A DNA stretch of 64,000 nucleotides from Phormidesmis sp963710175 (GCA_963710175.1 CAVPZC010000002.1:1736001-1800000); one strand, 5' to 3'; positions 42,958 to 51,641 are shown, counted from the stretch's first letter. The notes: generated by a model from the sequence alone, not told the origin. Numbers and translations are program-made.

Positions 42958-43292
42958 GTAGAAAGAGAAATGGCAGGGCGCAAACCGACTGATACCGAAG
43001 TTCTCACATCAAAGTTTCAAAGCGCTGGGACATAGCTTAACGTTTTATCGCAAAGTGCGGATGTATCCGCACTTTGCGAGTTGCTTTTCTCTCTATCCAG
43101 CAAAGCTTTCAGCCCACATGCTGTATCTCAGAAGAGTGACCGACGCTATAGTGCTTATGTCATTTTCGGTTTTGAGGCTGCGGTATTACCCTGTTGCGGT
43201 ATTACCCTGTATAGTGATCAGCCTGATTTCATTAATCATTTCGCTCCTGCACAAATTTTCAGGCCAGCGGACAAGCCAGTAGAGCAATCGTC
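42958..43292. other. Intergenic stretch with palindrome and 16-bp tandem duplication
   Basis: No credible gene in 335 bases. It holds the palindrome at 43049-43078 (separate entry) and an almost exact tandem pair GCGGTATTACCCTGTT/A at 43180-43195 and 43196-43211. The promoter of the following genes could lie here. Confidence 0.5.
43049..43078. repeat. Palindromic repeat, copy A
   Basis: CGCAAAGTGCGGAT (43049-43062) and ATCCGCACTTTGCG (43065-43078) are perfect inverted copies around GT: a 14-pair stem with a two-base loop. It lies 92 bases after the second GlpD-like gene and is related to the hairpin at 50696. It may act as a terminator or be a dispersed REP-like element. Confidence 0.75.
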
Positions 43293-44336
43293 ATGAAGAG
43301 AAAATCAGGTCTGCATTTCATCCGCATAGTCGTGACAACGGCATTACTCGTCTATGTTTTTCACAAGGCGGATCTTTTAACGATTAAGGGATGGCAAGAT
43401 TTATTTGCAACTTTTTCACAGGCTAACTTGTGGCTGATCTTACTTTCTGCCCTGCTTCTCCCACTGATGGATTTTTCCAGCTCGGTTAAGTGGTACTGCT
43501 TGGCCCGTGCCTGCAATCTTCAGGTGGGCCTGTGGCGACTTTACGCCTATTACACAGTGGGTCGATTTTTCAACCTGGTACTCCCTAGCAGTATCGGTGG
43601 CGACGTCATTCGCATCAATGAACTGGGCCGGTATACAGGGCGCTATGCCGATTCTGCTGCCGTTGTTTTTGTCGAGCGATTTAGCGGCTTAGCGATGCTG
43701 GTTGTGCTAGCTGCGATCGCAGTTGTCATCAACCTGCAAATGTTCAATATGCCCTGGCTAACCGCTGCGCTACTCGTAGGCGTAGTCGGGGTCGCTTTCA
43801 TCTGCTGGATAATTGTTGACGCACGCCCATTTAATCTCATTAACAGATTTTTTGCAGGTAGAAATTCCAGCCGCAGACTTGCCTTCATACCCTCTTTCCT
43901 CAAGAAAATCGAAAAATTCAGAGAAGCTGTTTTAGTCTATAGAAACAAGCCAGGGGCGCTGTGGATCGCCACTATTAACTCTTTAATATTTTACTTCTTA
44001 GCTGTTTGCAACGTGTGGGTAAGTGTTCTAGCGTTTGATAGCAGCGTTAGTTTTATCAGTATGTTAGTTGCGGTGCCAATCATGATGTTTATCATGAATT
44101 TGCCGTTTTCAATTGGCGGTATTGGCATAACAGAGTTTGCCTATAGCTTTACATTAAGTCTGTTTGGCATCAATCCAGCCGTGGCCATTTCTGTCACCAT
44201 CCTTATGCGCCTCAAAACTTTGCTAGCCGCTGGCATGGGCGGGCTAATCTATCCCCTGGTGAGTGAGGGTATGGCCTCCCCTCAGCAGATGGCTAAAACG
44301 GTTACCCCTGCTTATGAAGATAAGCGCAACCCTTAA
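43293..44336 (+). CDS. Lysylphosphatidylglycerol-synthase-type (UPF0104) membrane protein
   Basis: A 347-residue polytopic protein with about eight hydrophobic helices. Diagnostic is YYTVGRFFNLVLPSSIGGDVIRINELGRY, followed by AAVVFVERFSGLAML, and later LPFSIGGIGITEFAYSF: the paired LP.s.GGD and PfsiGGiG.tE motifs of the flippase domain shared by MprF and AglD-like proteins. No lysyl-transferase domain is attached, so this is the membrane module alone. In polysaccharide loci, such proteins are thought to flip or handle lipid-linked intermediates. Start ATG 43293, after a non-coding gap of 335 bases; it begins the second half of the block. Confidence 0.85.
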   Translation: MKRKSGLHFIRIVVTTALLVYVFHKADLLTIKGWQDLFATFSQANLWLILLSALLLPLMDFSSSVKWYCLARACNLQVGLWRLYAYYTVGRFFNLVLPSSIGGDVIRINELGRYTGRYADSAAVVFVERFSGLAMLVVLAAIAVVINLQMFNMPWLTAALLVGVVGVAFICWIIVDARPFNLINRFFAGRNSSRRLAFIPSFLKKIEKFREAVLVYRNKPGALWIATINSLIFYFLAVCNVWVSVLAFDSSVSFISMLVAVPIMMFIMNLPFSIGGIGITEFAYSFTLSLFGINPAVAISVTILMRLKTLLAAGMGGLIYPLVSEGMASPQQMAKTVTPAYEDKRNP

Positions 44337-44405
44337 CTTAACCCATAAATCAATCAGTTCAGCTCGTGTAGAGGTTTGACGAGAAGTACGGTTTAAAAGA
44401 TCGCT

Positions 44406-45854
44406 GTGAGCACAATCAATATGAAATTCTGGAAACTGCTAGCTCTATTTTCGATTGGCATCGTTGCTGTTGTAGCACTAACCACGATGCGCTCAGTCCT
44501 CTACCCAACACCAGATGTCTCTGAAGCGCTAGCCGCCAAATTTGAAGAAGGCTGCCTCTCACCTGGCCAGGCACCTCACCCAGTCTGGGAGTGTTACGAA
44601 ATCCCAGCTTCTGGAGCACCTCATCAAGCAGTAAGCATTCAACACGAAAGCGGCGAGCAGCAACAGGTTTTAACTTTTCAGGATAATAACCAAACCAAGT
44701 TTCGCTTCACACCTACTCAAAAGGGAGTTTGGACATTTAGCACAGGAGGTGACATCACCATTGATGCCGATAGACCCAGCTACGCTAAAGGATTTGTTGC
44801 TGCTCAGGGCAGCAAGTGGATTCGATCTGCTACTGGGAAAGCTTTTGTCCCGCAGTTTGTAATGTACGATAAGCCAGACGTAGCCGCTGGCTTAGACGAA
44901 TTTATTGACGGGCATGGATTTACCGGCTTCCACATCACAAACTTAAGAGACTTTACGGAGAATCCAGGCTACTTCGAAGCCGTTGTCTTAAAAACCTACC
45001 GCCGTGGTGGGTCAACTCACTTTTGGATATGGGGAGACAAAGCGAGAAACGAAACTCCTGATTCTTATGGGGTAGATGCTGATTTGCTCTACACCGAAAT
45101 TGCAGCGAGGCTTGCCCCTATACCTGGCTGGACTGTCAGCTATGGATTTGATCTATTCGAATGGGCTAACGCAGAAGAGATAGATCAGTTTAGAGCAAAG
45201 CTACGGTCCGACTGTAGCTATCACCACTTGGTAGGCGGCAGAGGCCACAAAAATAAATACCAAGAAATCAGCTCGGACTTGGACTACGCTTCATGGGAAT
45301 GGCATCGTCCTAGCTACCAGGACTACAGGGACCATTTAGAAAAGGCTAACCAACGCCCCGCTTTCTCTGAAGATCGCTTCCGTTTCCGTGTTCCCACTCG
45401 ATATCCGGAGAAAGATTACGATCTTGAACTCACCCGTAAAGGGCTGTGGGATTCGGTAATGGCTGGCGGTGTCGCTAATATTTGGGGCTATAAGCCTGAA
45501 GGCAAAGAGTTTTCTGAGCCTTATCCAAACAAGGCTGAAATTAAGACCTACAGTCAATTTGTCAGCACTACTTTTTCCGCTAATATGATGCCCGATAATG
45601 AGCTAATCAACGATGGCCATTGCCTGCGAGATGCAGATCAAGCTGCAATTTGCTATTCGGAGCAGCCTGGCACTGTGCAATTTAGCTTAGAGAAAATGGC
45701 TGCGCCAGTTCAGGTAGTTGCAGTCGATACGCGATCGCCTTATCAGGAAGTTGAAGTAGTCTCTCCGTCTGCAACCTTCAGCTGGCAACCTCCCCATTCC
45801 TCAGATTGGGCTTTTCGCATTCTGACTCAGACAGATGGCGATCGCGCCTCCTAG
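44406..45854 (+). CDS. Secreted glycoside-hydrolase-like protein (DUF5060/DUF4038-type)
   Basis: A 482-residue protein (GTG 44406) or 477 residues (ATG 44421, KFWKLLALFSIGIV). One N-terminal hydrophobic helix serves as signal anchor. A beta-sandwich (about 50-130: VWECYEIPASG, FRFTPTQKGVWTFSTGG) resembles DUF5060. The TIM barrel (about 140-400) has VPQFVMYD, FHITNLRDF, SYGFDLFEWANAEEIDQF with a candidate acid/base glutamate, RPAFSEDRFRFR with a candidate nucleophile, and TRKGLWDSVMAGGVANIWGY, which matches the end of DUF4038-type barrels. I infer an extracytoplasmic glycosidase acting on the exported glycan. The specific family within clan GH-A-like enzymes is not certain. Confidence 0.68.
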   Translation: MSTINMKFWKLLALFSIGIVAVVALTTMRSVLYPTPDVSEALAAKFEEGCLSPGQAPHPVWECYEIPASGAPHQAVSIQHESGEQQQVLTFQDNNQTKFRFTPTQKGVWTFSTGGDITIDADRPSYAKGFVAAQGSKWIRSATGKAFVPQFVMYDKPDVAAGLDEFIDGHGFTGFHITNLRDFTENPGYFEAVVLKTYRRGGSTHFWIWGDKARNETPDSYGVDADLLYTEIAARLAPIPGWTVSYGFDLFEWANAEEIDQFRAKLRSDCSYHHLVGGRGHKNKYQEISSDLDYASWEWHRPSYQDYRDHLEKANQRPAFSEDRFRFRVPTRYPEKDYDLELTRKGLWDSVMAGGVANIWGYKPEGKEFSEPYPNKAEIKTYSQFVSTTFSANMMPDNELINDGHCLRDADQAAICYSEQPGTVQFSLEKMAAPVQVVAVDTRSPYQEVEVVSPSATFSWQPPHSSDWAFRILTQTDGDRAS

Positions 45855-46098
45855 ACAAGGCGCTCAGATAAAGCGCCCGGCAAAAGGAATGAGACGGTAG
45901 AAGACTGGCCCAGGCTGCCGTCTTCTGACAATCGAGCTGACCATTGGATATCGCAGTGAAGGCAGAAAGCACTTCAATAAAGAATAAATGAAGTCGACCA
46001 GCGATCGCGTGGAAGTACCGGTGTTTAGCGATAGTGTTGGGTAAATAGAAAACGGATAGATAAAAAACTAACGCTGAATATCTCTAAACAAATCCATC

Positions 46099-47259
46099 TT
46101 GAACAACCTAGATTTAGGGCCTGCATCTCAAAACATCGCAGTAGAAAAGCATATTGGCTATCGCAATAAATTGCGTTCTAGCCCACTTGACCAAACTATA
46201 GGAACTCAGCCCGTGGTGACTTCTCTATCTGATGCAAAAGTGACCAGTACTCTCAAGCACAAGTCTGCTCTATCAGCTGCCGCGAACAGCCATAGGGACG
46301 CAGCTTCAGCTCATATCGCACTCTCAATTGTAATCCCAATTTACAACGAGGTAGATACGCTGCCTCACCTGATCAAGCGAGTGGAGCAGGGCGTTTCGGC
46401 CTATCCTGAAAACTATGAAATCATCTGTATAGACGATGGCTCTCAAGATGGATCCACTGACCTTCTACGACAGCTAGCAGGTCAGCATAACCACTTGCGA
46501 GCGATTATTTTACGACGCAACTACGGTCAAACTGCTGCCATGGCGGCTGGTTTTGAGAATGCGCAGGGTCAGGTCATTGTCACCCTTGACGGAGACTTGC
46601 AAAACGATCCCCAAGATATTTTGCCTATACTAGCCAAACTCTCCGATGGCTATGACCTAGTCAGCGGCTGGCGCAAAAATAGGCAGGATGCCGCCCTGAC
46701 CCGGTTGTTGCCCTCCAAGATTGCTAACTTCATCATTGGTAAAGTTACCGGGGTGAAGCTACATGACTATGGCTGTTCTCTCAAGGCCTACCGGGCTGAG
46801 CTGGTGGCCGATATGCAGCTCTACGGCGAGCTGCACCGCTTTCTCCCGGCGCTAGCTTTTATTGAAGGAGCCAGAGTGACTGAAATCCCAGTACGCCACC
46901 ATGCTCGTGAGCATGGCAAAAGCAAGTATGGCTTGGGTAGAACTTTTCGCGTGATTATGGACCTGCTCACGGTCTCATTCATGAAGACATTTTTAACTAG
47001 ACCCATGCATGTCTTTGGTAGTTTGGGACTGGTCTCTATGGGAATAGGATCTCTTTTGGGTCTATATCTCGCCTTTGTGAGGATAGTGCTACAGCAGGGT
47101 ATCGGCGATCGCCCACTGCTGCTGCTGGCAGTGGTGCTATTCCTGGCGGGCATTCAGCTATTCTGCGTTGGTTTGCTGGCTGAACTGCTGATGCGCACTT
47201 ACCATGAGTCGCAAAACAAGCCCATCTACCGTATCAGAGAATGCGTGGGTGGCCGCTAG
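46099..47259 (+). CDS. Polyprenyl-phosphate glycosyltransferase, GT2 (DPM1/ArnC/GtrB-like)
   Basis: A 386-residue protein. After an N-terminal extension of about 70 residues comes the GT2 domain: LSIVIPIYNEVDTLPHLI, IICIDDGSQDGSTDLL, LRRNYGQTAAMAAGFENAQG, VTLDGDLQNDPQDI, and a QDAAL.RLLPSKIANFIIGKVTGV with HDYGCSLKAYR. Two C-terminal membrane helices (about 298-325 and 335-360) follow. This is the architecture of ArnC and GtrB, which load a sugar onto undecaprenyl phosphate. The start is a TTG at 46099; GTGs lie further in (about 46213). It lies directly before the two ArnT/PMT-like genes that use such carriers. Confidence 0.88.
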   Translation: MNNLDLGPASQNIAVEKHIGYRNKLRSSPLDQTIGTQPVVTSLSDAKVTSTLKHKSALSAAANSHRDAASAHIALSIVIPIYNEVDTLPHLIKRVEQGVSAYPENYEIICIDDGSQDGSTDLLRQLAGQHNHLRAIILRRNYGQTAAMAAGFENAQGQVIVTLDGDLQNDPQDILPILAKLSDGYDLVSGWRKNRQDAALTRLLPSKIANFIIGKVTGVKLHDYGCSLKAYRAELVADMQLYGELHRFLPALAFIEGARVTEIPVRHHAREHGKSKYGLGRTFRVIMDLLTVSFMKTFLTRPMHVFGSLGLVSMGIGSLLGLYLAFVRIVLQQGIGDRPLLLLAVVLFLAGIQLFCVGLLAELLMRTYHESQNKPIYRIRECVGGR

Positions 47260-47398
47260 TCCAGCGAGGAATTCAGTCGAGCGGCCAGCATAACGTGGCT
47301 GAATCTAGGACGCCTACCGAAGACTAAGATATTAAAGATCACCGTCAATTGTTTGCATCGTATATAGCTCTAGTCAGCTGCCCTGACTGCCAAGTTTT

Positions 47399-48940
47399 AT
47401 GACCATAAAAACGCTATGGCCGCCCAAGGCCCAACAAAATACCGTAACGCTTTACCGCTGGCTACCGATTTCTCTCATCCTGGCGATGGCGACGGTCCTA
47501 TTTACCTATCAGATTGGAAGAGAAAGCCTCTTACTAGACGAACTCAACAGTCTAAACGATGTCGTCGATCACAGCGTGCTTTCAGTCTACAAAGAGAACC
47601 AGCTGCGACCGCTCTACTATCTCCTGCTGATTGTCTGGACGCGATTGGGTAGCAGCGATGCTTGGTTGCGATCGCTGTCAGTAATCTTCGCCATTATCAG
47701 CGTCTTCTTGATTTACCGTCTAGGACGACGCCTGGCTGGAGAAGCGGAGGGATTGATTGCGGCGCTACTGTTGACAGTTTCGCCTTTGTTTATTCACCAT
47801 GCTCAAGAAATTCGGATGTATGCCCTGAGCCTCTGTTTAGGGCTGGCAGGAACCCTGTTTTTGGTCGATGCCTTACTCACTGAGCGGACTCGCCGTCCTA
47901 CTCAGGTCACTTTGGCCGGCTGGTCGCTGTTCAGACTGCTGGCAATTTATACGGTGCCGCTCAACATCACGCTGCTTTTGCCTGATGTGCTAATCATCTT
48001 CCTGCGATTTCGCCGTGAGCGGGCGGTGCTCTTTAGCTTTGGCAAATGGCTGCTGATACTGCTGGTATTGTGGTCTCCTTCAGTTTTATCGGTAATAAGG
48101 GAGTCATCTCCCTCCTCCTCCTATGCGGAGGATCATATCGGGGCAAAGCCACCTGGTCTCGACAATCTCATTCGACCGCTCAAGTTTTTGACGGTATGGC
48201 CATTCCCAGTTCAAGACAGTGCGATCGCTGCCCTTTTTTACAAGCTATTTACCCCATTGATCGCCGCGCTGATCGGGGCGAGTGTGATTCGCAAGCACAA
48301 ATCCTCTAAACTGCTGTGGACTTGCGCTTGGCTATTTATTCCAGTCATGCCGATTGTGGCTTTTTCCTATCTTTCAGTTCCGATCTGGCAGAATCGCTAC
48401 CTGCTCTTTGTCAGTCCCTATCTCTTTATTCTATTGGCCGCAGGGTTGACTCGCCTCTGGCGACAGTGGAAGATTGCTGCCGTTGCGATTGGGGCACTCT
48501 ATCTTATTGCTATAAGCGGAGGACTCGTCCATTACTACACGGTGCAAAATCGCACAGACTACAAATTTAATGTCGAAACAATTGAGCAGTATGAGCAGGC
48601 TGGAGATGCCATTGTCTGGAGCTATGAATGCTGTTCGATGGGCCTAACGCACTACTACGACGGCAGTTCGGATGTCCATGTACACACTGCCAAAGATGTC
48701 GAAACGCTAGCTGATGCTCAGCAGTGGGTTGCCGGATTTCCGGGCGGATATGATCGCTGGTGGTTAGTGACAGAAAATCTTGGACCAGTTGCTAAAGATG
48801 TTAGGAGTGCCGTTGACAGTGCTTACCATATTGAGACCGTTTTCGATTACGAGCAAGGGTCTGAGGTCATGCTGCTGACTCGGCTGGGTAAGCCAACAGC
48901 CTCGTCGCCACCCGATCTCCCTACGCCTCAGCAAGAGTAA
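47399..48940 (+). CDS. ArnT/PMT-like membrane glycosyltransferase (GT39/83), copy 1
   Basis: A 513-residue polytopic enzyme. The first helix and loop, ILAMATVLFTYQIGRESLLLDELNSL, present the DE motif of the first loop that is catalytic in GT39/GT83 enzymes. ENQLRPLYYLLLIVWTRLG and HHAQEIRMYALSLCLGLAGTLFLVDALL are typical. About eleven hydrophobic helices fill the first 370 residues; a soluble C-terminal domain (about 390-500) contains TIEQYEQAGDAIVWSYE. It transfers a sugar from a polyprenyl-phosphate donor on the outer face of the membrane. Start ATG 47399, 139 bases after the GT2 stop. It has a close tandem copy downstream. Confidence 0.87.
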   Translation: MTIKTLWPPKAQQNTVTLYRWLPISLILAMATVLFTYQIGRESLLLDELNSLNDVVDHSVLSVYKENQLRPLYYLLLIVWTRLGSSDAWLRSLSVIFAIISVFLIYRLGRRLAGEAEGLIAALLLTVSPLFIHHAQEIRMYALSLCLGLAGTLFLVDALLTERTRRPTQVTLAGWSLFRLLAIYTVPLNITLLLPDVLIIFLRFRRERAVLFSFGKWLLILLVLWSPSVLSVIRESSPSSSYAEDHIGAKPPGLDNLIRPLKFLTVWPFPVQDSAIAALFYKLFTPLIAALIGASVIRKHKSSKLLWTCAWLFIPVMPIVAFSYLSVPIWQNRYLLFVSPYLFILLAAGLTRLWRQWKIAAVAIGALYLIAISGGLVHYYTVQNRTDYKFNVETIEQYEQAGDAIVWSYECCSMGLTHYYDGSSDVHVHTAKDVETLADAQQWVAGFPGGYDRWWLVTENLGPVAKDVRSAVDSAYHIETVFDYEQGSEVMLLTRLGKPTASSPPDLPTPQQE

Positions 48941-48971
48941 CACCCCACTCATGCGCATCTGCTCAAAACAA

Positions 48972-49004
48972 GCCTATCTACTCTGTATCACAGAGTAGAT
49001 AGGC
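48972..49004. terminator. Perfect 15-bp hairpin between the tandem GT genes
   Basis: GCCTATCTACTCTGT, loop ATC, ACAGAGTAGATAGGC form an exact 15-pair stem 32 bases after the first copy's stop. There is no T-tract downstream, so a classic terminator is not shown; it may be an RNA-stability or regulator site. Confidence 0.55.
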
Positions 49005-49138
49005 AACCAGCTAGCTCAACAGAAATCAAATGGGCGAGCACAAAACCAGACCGATTGAGTGGCAAGATATCACAACTAAAACAACGCTTTTATGAGCCAT
49101 ACATCCTTAAACGGTAGCAATGGCCCTCAATAATTACT

Positions 49139-50659
49139 ATGACTATTAAGACAACACCGCGCCATCTTGGTCCTCAACTGGCTGAACGGGCGCTCTATAG
49201 CTGGCTGCCGATCTCTTCTATTTTGATAGTTGCAACGGTTCTCTTTACCTATCAGTTGGAAGGTGAGGGGCTGTGGCTAGATGAGATGACCAGCTTGCAA
49301 GATGCTGACAACAGCCTCTTTGAGGCTTATAAAGAGAATCAGCTGAGACCGCTCTACTACTTTTTGCTGATGTTTTGGATGCGCCTAGGCAATAGCGATG
49401 CCTGGCTGCGATCGCTATCAGTGATCTGCGCAATCGTTAGCGTTTTCTTATTGTACCGCTTGGGACGTCGCCTATGTGGAGAAGCTGAAGGCCTGATTGC
49501 GGCATCGCTGTTAACAGTTTCGCCTTTGTTTATCAACCATGCTCAAGAGATTCGGATGTATGTCTTGAGTTTGTGCCTGGGGCTAGCTGGCACGCTTTTT
49601 TTAGTGGACGCTTTGCTCACTGAGCGTCCTCATCGCCCTAGTCAGACTGCTTTAGCCGGATGGTCACTGTTCAGGCTGTTGGCAATTTACACAGTACCAC
49701 TCAATGTCACGCTGCTTTTGCCGGATGCGCTGATTATCCTTCTGCGATTTCGCCGGGAGCGGGCAGTACTCTTCAGCTTTGGCAAATGGCTGTTGCTATT
49801 GATAGCGCTGTGGTCACCTTCTATTTTATCGGTTGTAGAAGAGTCCTCGCCTTCTTCTTCATTTGCCTCTCACCATTCGAGCGCTGCGCCGCCGGGTTTT
49901 GACAATTTGATCCGCCCACTAAAGTTTTTTACGGTGTGGCCTTTCGCGGTTCAAGAGAACGCGGTCACTGCTCTCTTTTACAAGGGATTTACCCTCCTGC
50001 TAGCCGGTTTAACTGGAGCTGCACTGATTCGCAAACACAGATCGCCTGCTCTACTGTGGGTTTTGTCCTGGCTTATCCTGCCGCTATTGCCAATTGTCGT
50101 ATTTTCTTATATTTCGATGCCGATTTGGGTGAATCGCTATCTTCTCTTCGTGAGCCCCTACCTTTTTATTTTGTTGGCCGCAGGATTTACCCGCGTCTGG
50201 CGGCAGTGGAAGATCGCGGCTGTTGTAATGGGTGTGACTTATCTAATTGCGGCTGGTGGGGGACTAGCGCACTACTATACAGTGCAAGAACGTCCAGACT
50301 ATAAGTTCAATATCGCTACTATTGAGCAGTACGAGCAGCCAGGGGATGCCATTGTCTGGGGATACCATTATTCAAAACCCCTGAGGCGATACTACGAGGG
50401 CGATGTGGATATTCACTGGCGCCCGACTTACGAGGTGAGAACGCCCGCCGAAATACAGCAGTGGGTTAGCCAGATACCGCCGGGGTACGACCGCTGGTGG
50501 GCGGTGATCGATTATGACAAGCCAATTAAAGCTGAGTTTAAAGATGCTATTTCTAAAAGCTACCGCATCGAAAAGGTTTTTAGCTACAAGCGGGGCTCAC
50601 AGGTGATGCTGCTCGAACCTTTAGAGGGGTCACCCACTCAGGTAAACACCGCTCCTTGA
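49139..50659 (+). CDS. ArnT/PMT-like membrane glycosyltransferase (GT39/83), copy 2
   Basis: A 506-residue tandem paralogue of the preceding gene. Long blocks are nearly identical, for example NQLRPLYY, SDAWLRSLSVI, GRRL.GEAEGLIAA, HAQEIRMY, FRRERAVLFSFGKWLL and QYEQ.GDAIVW. The catalytic-loop motif is GLWLDEMTSLQDAD, keeping the DE pair. The copies differ most in the outer loops and in the C-terminal soluble part (residues about 400-500), which may alter acceptor choice. Start ATG 49139. It closes the glycan block and is followed by two repeat elements. Confidence 0.88.
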   Translation: MTIKTTPRHLGPQLAERALYSWLPISSILIVATVLFTYQLEGEGLWLDEMTSLQDADNSLFEAYKENQLRPLYYFLLMFWMRLGNSDAWLRSLSVICAIVSVFLLYRLGRRLCGEAEGLIAASLLTVSPLFINHAQEIRMYVLSLCLGLAGTLFLVDALLTERPHRPSQTALAGWSLFRLLAIYTVPLNVTLLLPDALIILLRFRRERAVLFSFGKWLLLLIALWSPSILSVVEESSPSSSFASHHSSAAPPGFDNLIRPLKFFTVWPFAVQENAVTALFYKGFTLLLAGLTGAALIRKHRSPALLWVLSWLILPLLPIVVFSYISMPIWVNRYLLFVSPYLFILLAAGFTRVWRQWKIAAVVMGVTYLIAAGGGLAHYYTVQERPDYKFNIATIEQYEQPGDAIVWGYHYSKPLRRYYEGDVDIHWRPTYEVRTPAEIQQWVSQIPPGYDRWWAVIDYDKPIKAEFKDAISKSYRIEKVFSYKRGSQVMLLEPLEGSPTQVNTAP

Positions 50660-50695
50660 GCAGCAGAGGGTACGACCCAGATGAAAAATAGTATA

Positions 50696-50723
50696 GCGAA
50701 GCGCGGATGCATTCGCGCTTCGC
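50696..50723. repeat. Palindromic repeat, copy B
   Basis: GCGAAGCGCG (50696-50705) pairs exactly with CGCGCTTCGC (50714-50723) around GATGCATT, itself nearly palindromic. It aligns without gaps to the repeat at 43049; where the stems differ, both arms change together. It lies 36 bases after the second membrane GT gene. Confidence 0.75.
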
Positions 50724-50829
50724 GGAGCGCTTTGCCTGTTGCTATATATGGCTTAACGTCAGTTCGGGATGAGTGATTGCCTGTGATGTCCGACTGTCGG
50801 CGCTTTTTAACACATAGCCTAAAGTAGAT

Positions 50830-50916
50830 CCCCTCTAGAGGGGCGCAGGGGTGGGTTTCGGTGTGTAGCGCACGTTCCGACCCATCCCGACCCTGCGGGC
50901 CACCCTTCCAGAAGGG
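50830..50916. repeat. MITE-like element with imperfect inverted arms
   Basis: The left end is the palindrome CCCCTCTAGAGGGG (50830-50843), followed by CGCAGGGGTGGGTTTCGG. The right end, read on the other strand, gives CCCTTCTGGAAGGG and then CCGCAGGGTCGGGATGGGTCGG, an imperfect copy of the left arm. The whole is about 87 bases without coding capacity. Similar CCCCT-AGGGG elements are known to me as dispersed repeats in cyanobacteria, but the copy number here is unknown. Confidence 0.55.
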
Positions 50917-51020
50917 ACTTGCTTCGGGCAATAAGCATGAGTTGCTTATCCCGAACTCAGGTTGGCTTACAGTCAGTAATGCTGCATGAAGAAAGTGCCG
51001 GAAGCTATAGATAAGCCAGT

Positions 51021-51641
51021 CTATCGAATGCCGAAGCGGCCTCTGCCGATAGATTCTCTCTCGTAGAACTGCAGCCGCCCTAGACCCACCCGCTGACCTG
51101 GTCCACTGATGCCTGGGGGAGATGCCGTCACCTGGTAGAGGTAAATGCCGCCGCGAGGGTTGTGATGGGCTTTAAGGGCGACTGTAATTTGGCGGCCAGG
51201 CTCGATTGGCGGATCAAACACGACGGTTACTGTTCTTTCGTCGGTGTCGTTTTCTACCTGGCTGAGGGTTAGTGGGGTATGGCGATCGCCCTCTGCAAAA
51301 GCGTGGGTATTACGGATGCTGTATCGGGGGTAGTCTGCGCCTTCAATTTGAGCGAAGACGACTTTTTCCAGCGGCTGCGATGCGTCCGCTGGAATGTCGA
51401 TGGTAAACAGATATTCCGAAGCGCGAAACTGCCAATTGTTGGGAGTGCTCACGTTAGCGAGGCGCAGCGGTCTGGCAAAGTAGATAGGATTAGCGGCTGC
51501 GGCTACAGGCGCTGGTAAAACTTCAGGAGTTTCTTGAGCGATGGCTGGAGTCCCGAGGCAGAGTAAACCCAGTGCTGTGCCAGCCCATAGGCCGTTGAGA
51601 TAGTGGAGAGATAGAAGTGGAGACACAACTACTTTACTCAT
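51021..51641 (-). CDS. DUF2808 family secreted protein
   Basis: A 206-residue exported protein. From ATG 51639-51641 it has a signal peptide (about 1-30, SLHYLNGLWAGTALGLLCLG ending TPAIAQ). The rest shows the DUF2808 pattern: NPIYFARPLRLANVST, YLFTIDIPADASQPLEKVVFAQ, RTVTVVFDPPIEPGRQITVAL, NPRGGIYLYQVTASPPG. The family is found mainly in cyanobacteria and has no assigned role. The frame is open to an ATG at 51686, but the signal peptide makes 51641 the better start. A T-rich hairpin lies upstream, ending the preceding minus-strand gene. Confidence 0.8.
   Translation of the reverse strand: MSKVVVSPLLSLHYLNGLWAGTALGLLCLGTPAIAQETPEVLPAPVAAAANPIYFARPLRLANVSTPNNWQFRASEYLFTIDIPADASQPLEKVVFAQIEGADYPRYSIRNTHAFAEGDRHTPLTLSQVENDTDERTVTVVFDPPIEPGRQITVALKAHHNPRGGIYLYQVTASPPGISGPGQRVGLGRLQFYERESIGRGRFGIR

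Larger units (their letters stand above)
50660..51020. other. Gene-free end of the glycan block with repeat elements
   Basis: No gene in 361 bases. It contains the palindrome at 50696-50723 and the MITE-like element at 50830-50916. Minus-strand open frames here translate to the repeat and are not taken as genes. Confidence 0.6.

Noticed and set aside
43055..43282. A 75-codon hydrophobic plus-strand frame between two genes
   Set aside because: It runs through the palindrome and the 16-bp tandem duplication and has no ribosome-binding site, so its hydrophobicity is likely chance.
50638..50931. A 97-codon minus-strand frame
   Set aside because: Its middle is the translation of the MITE-like repeat; such frames arise wherever the repeat lands.
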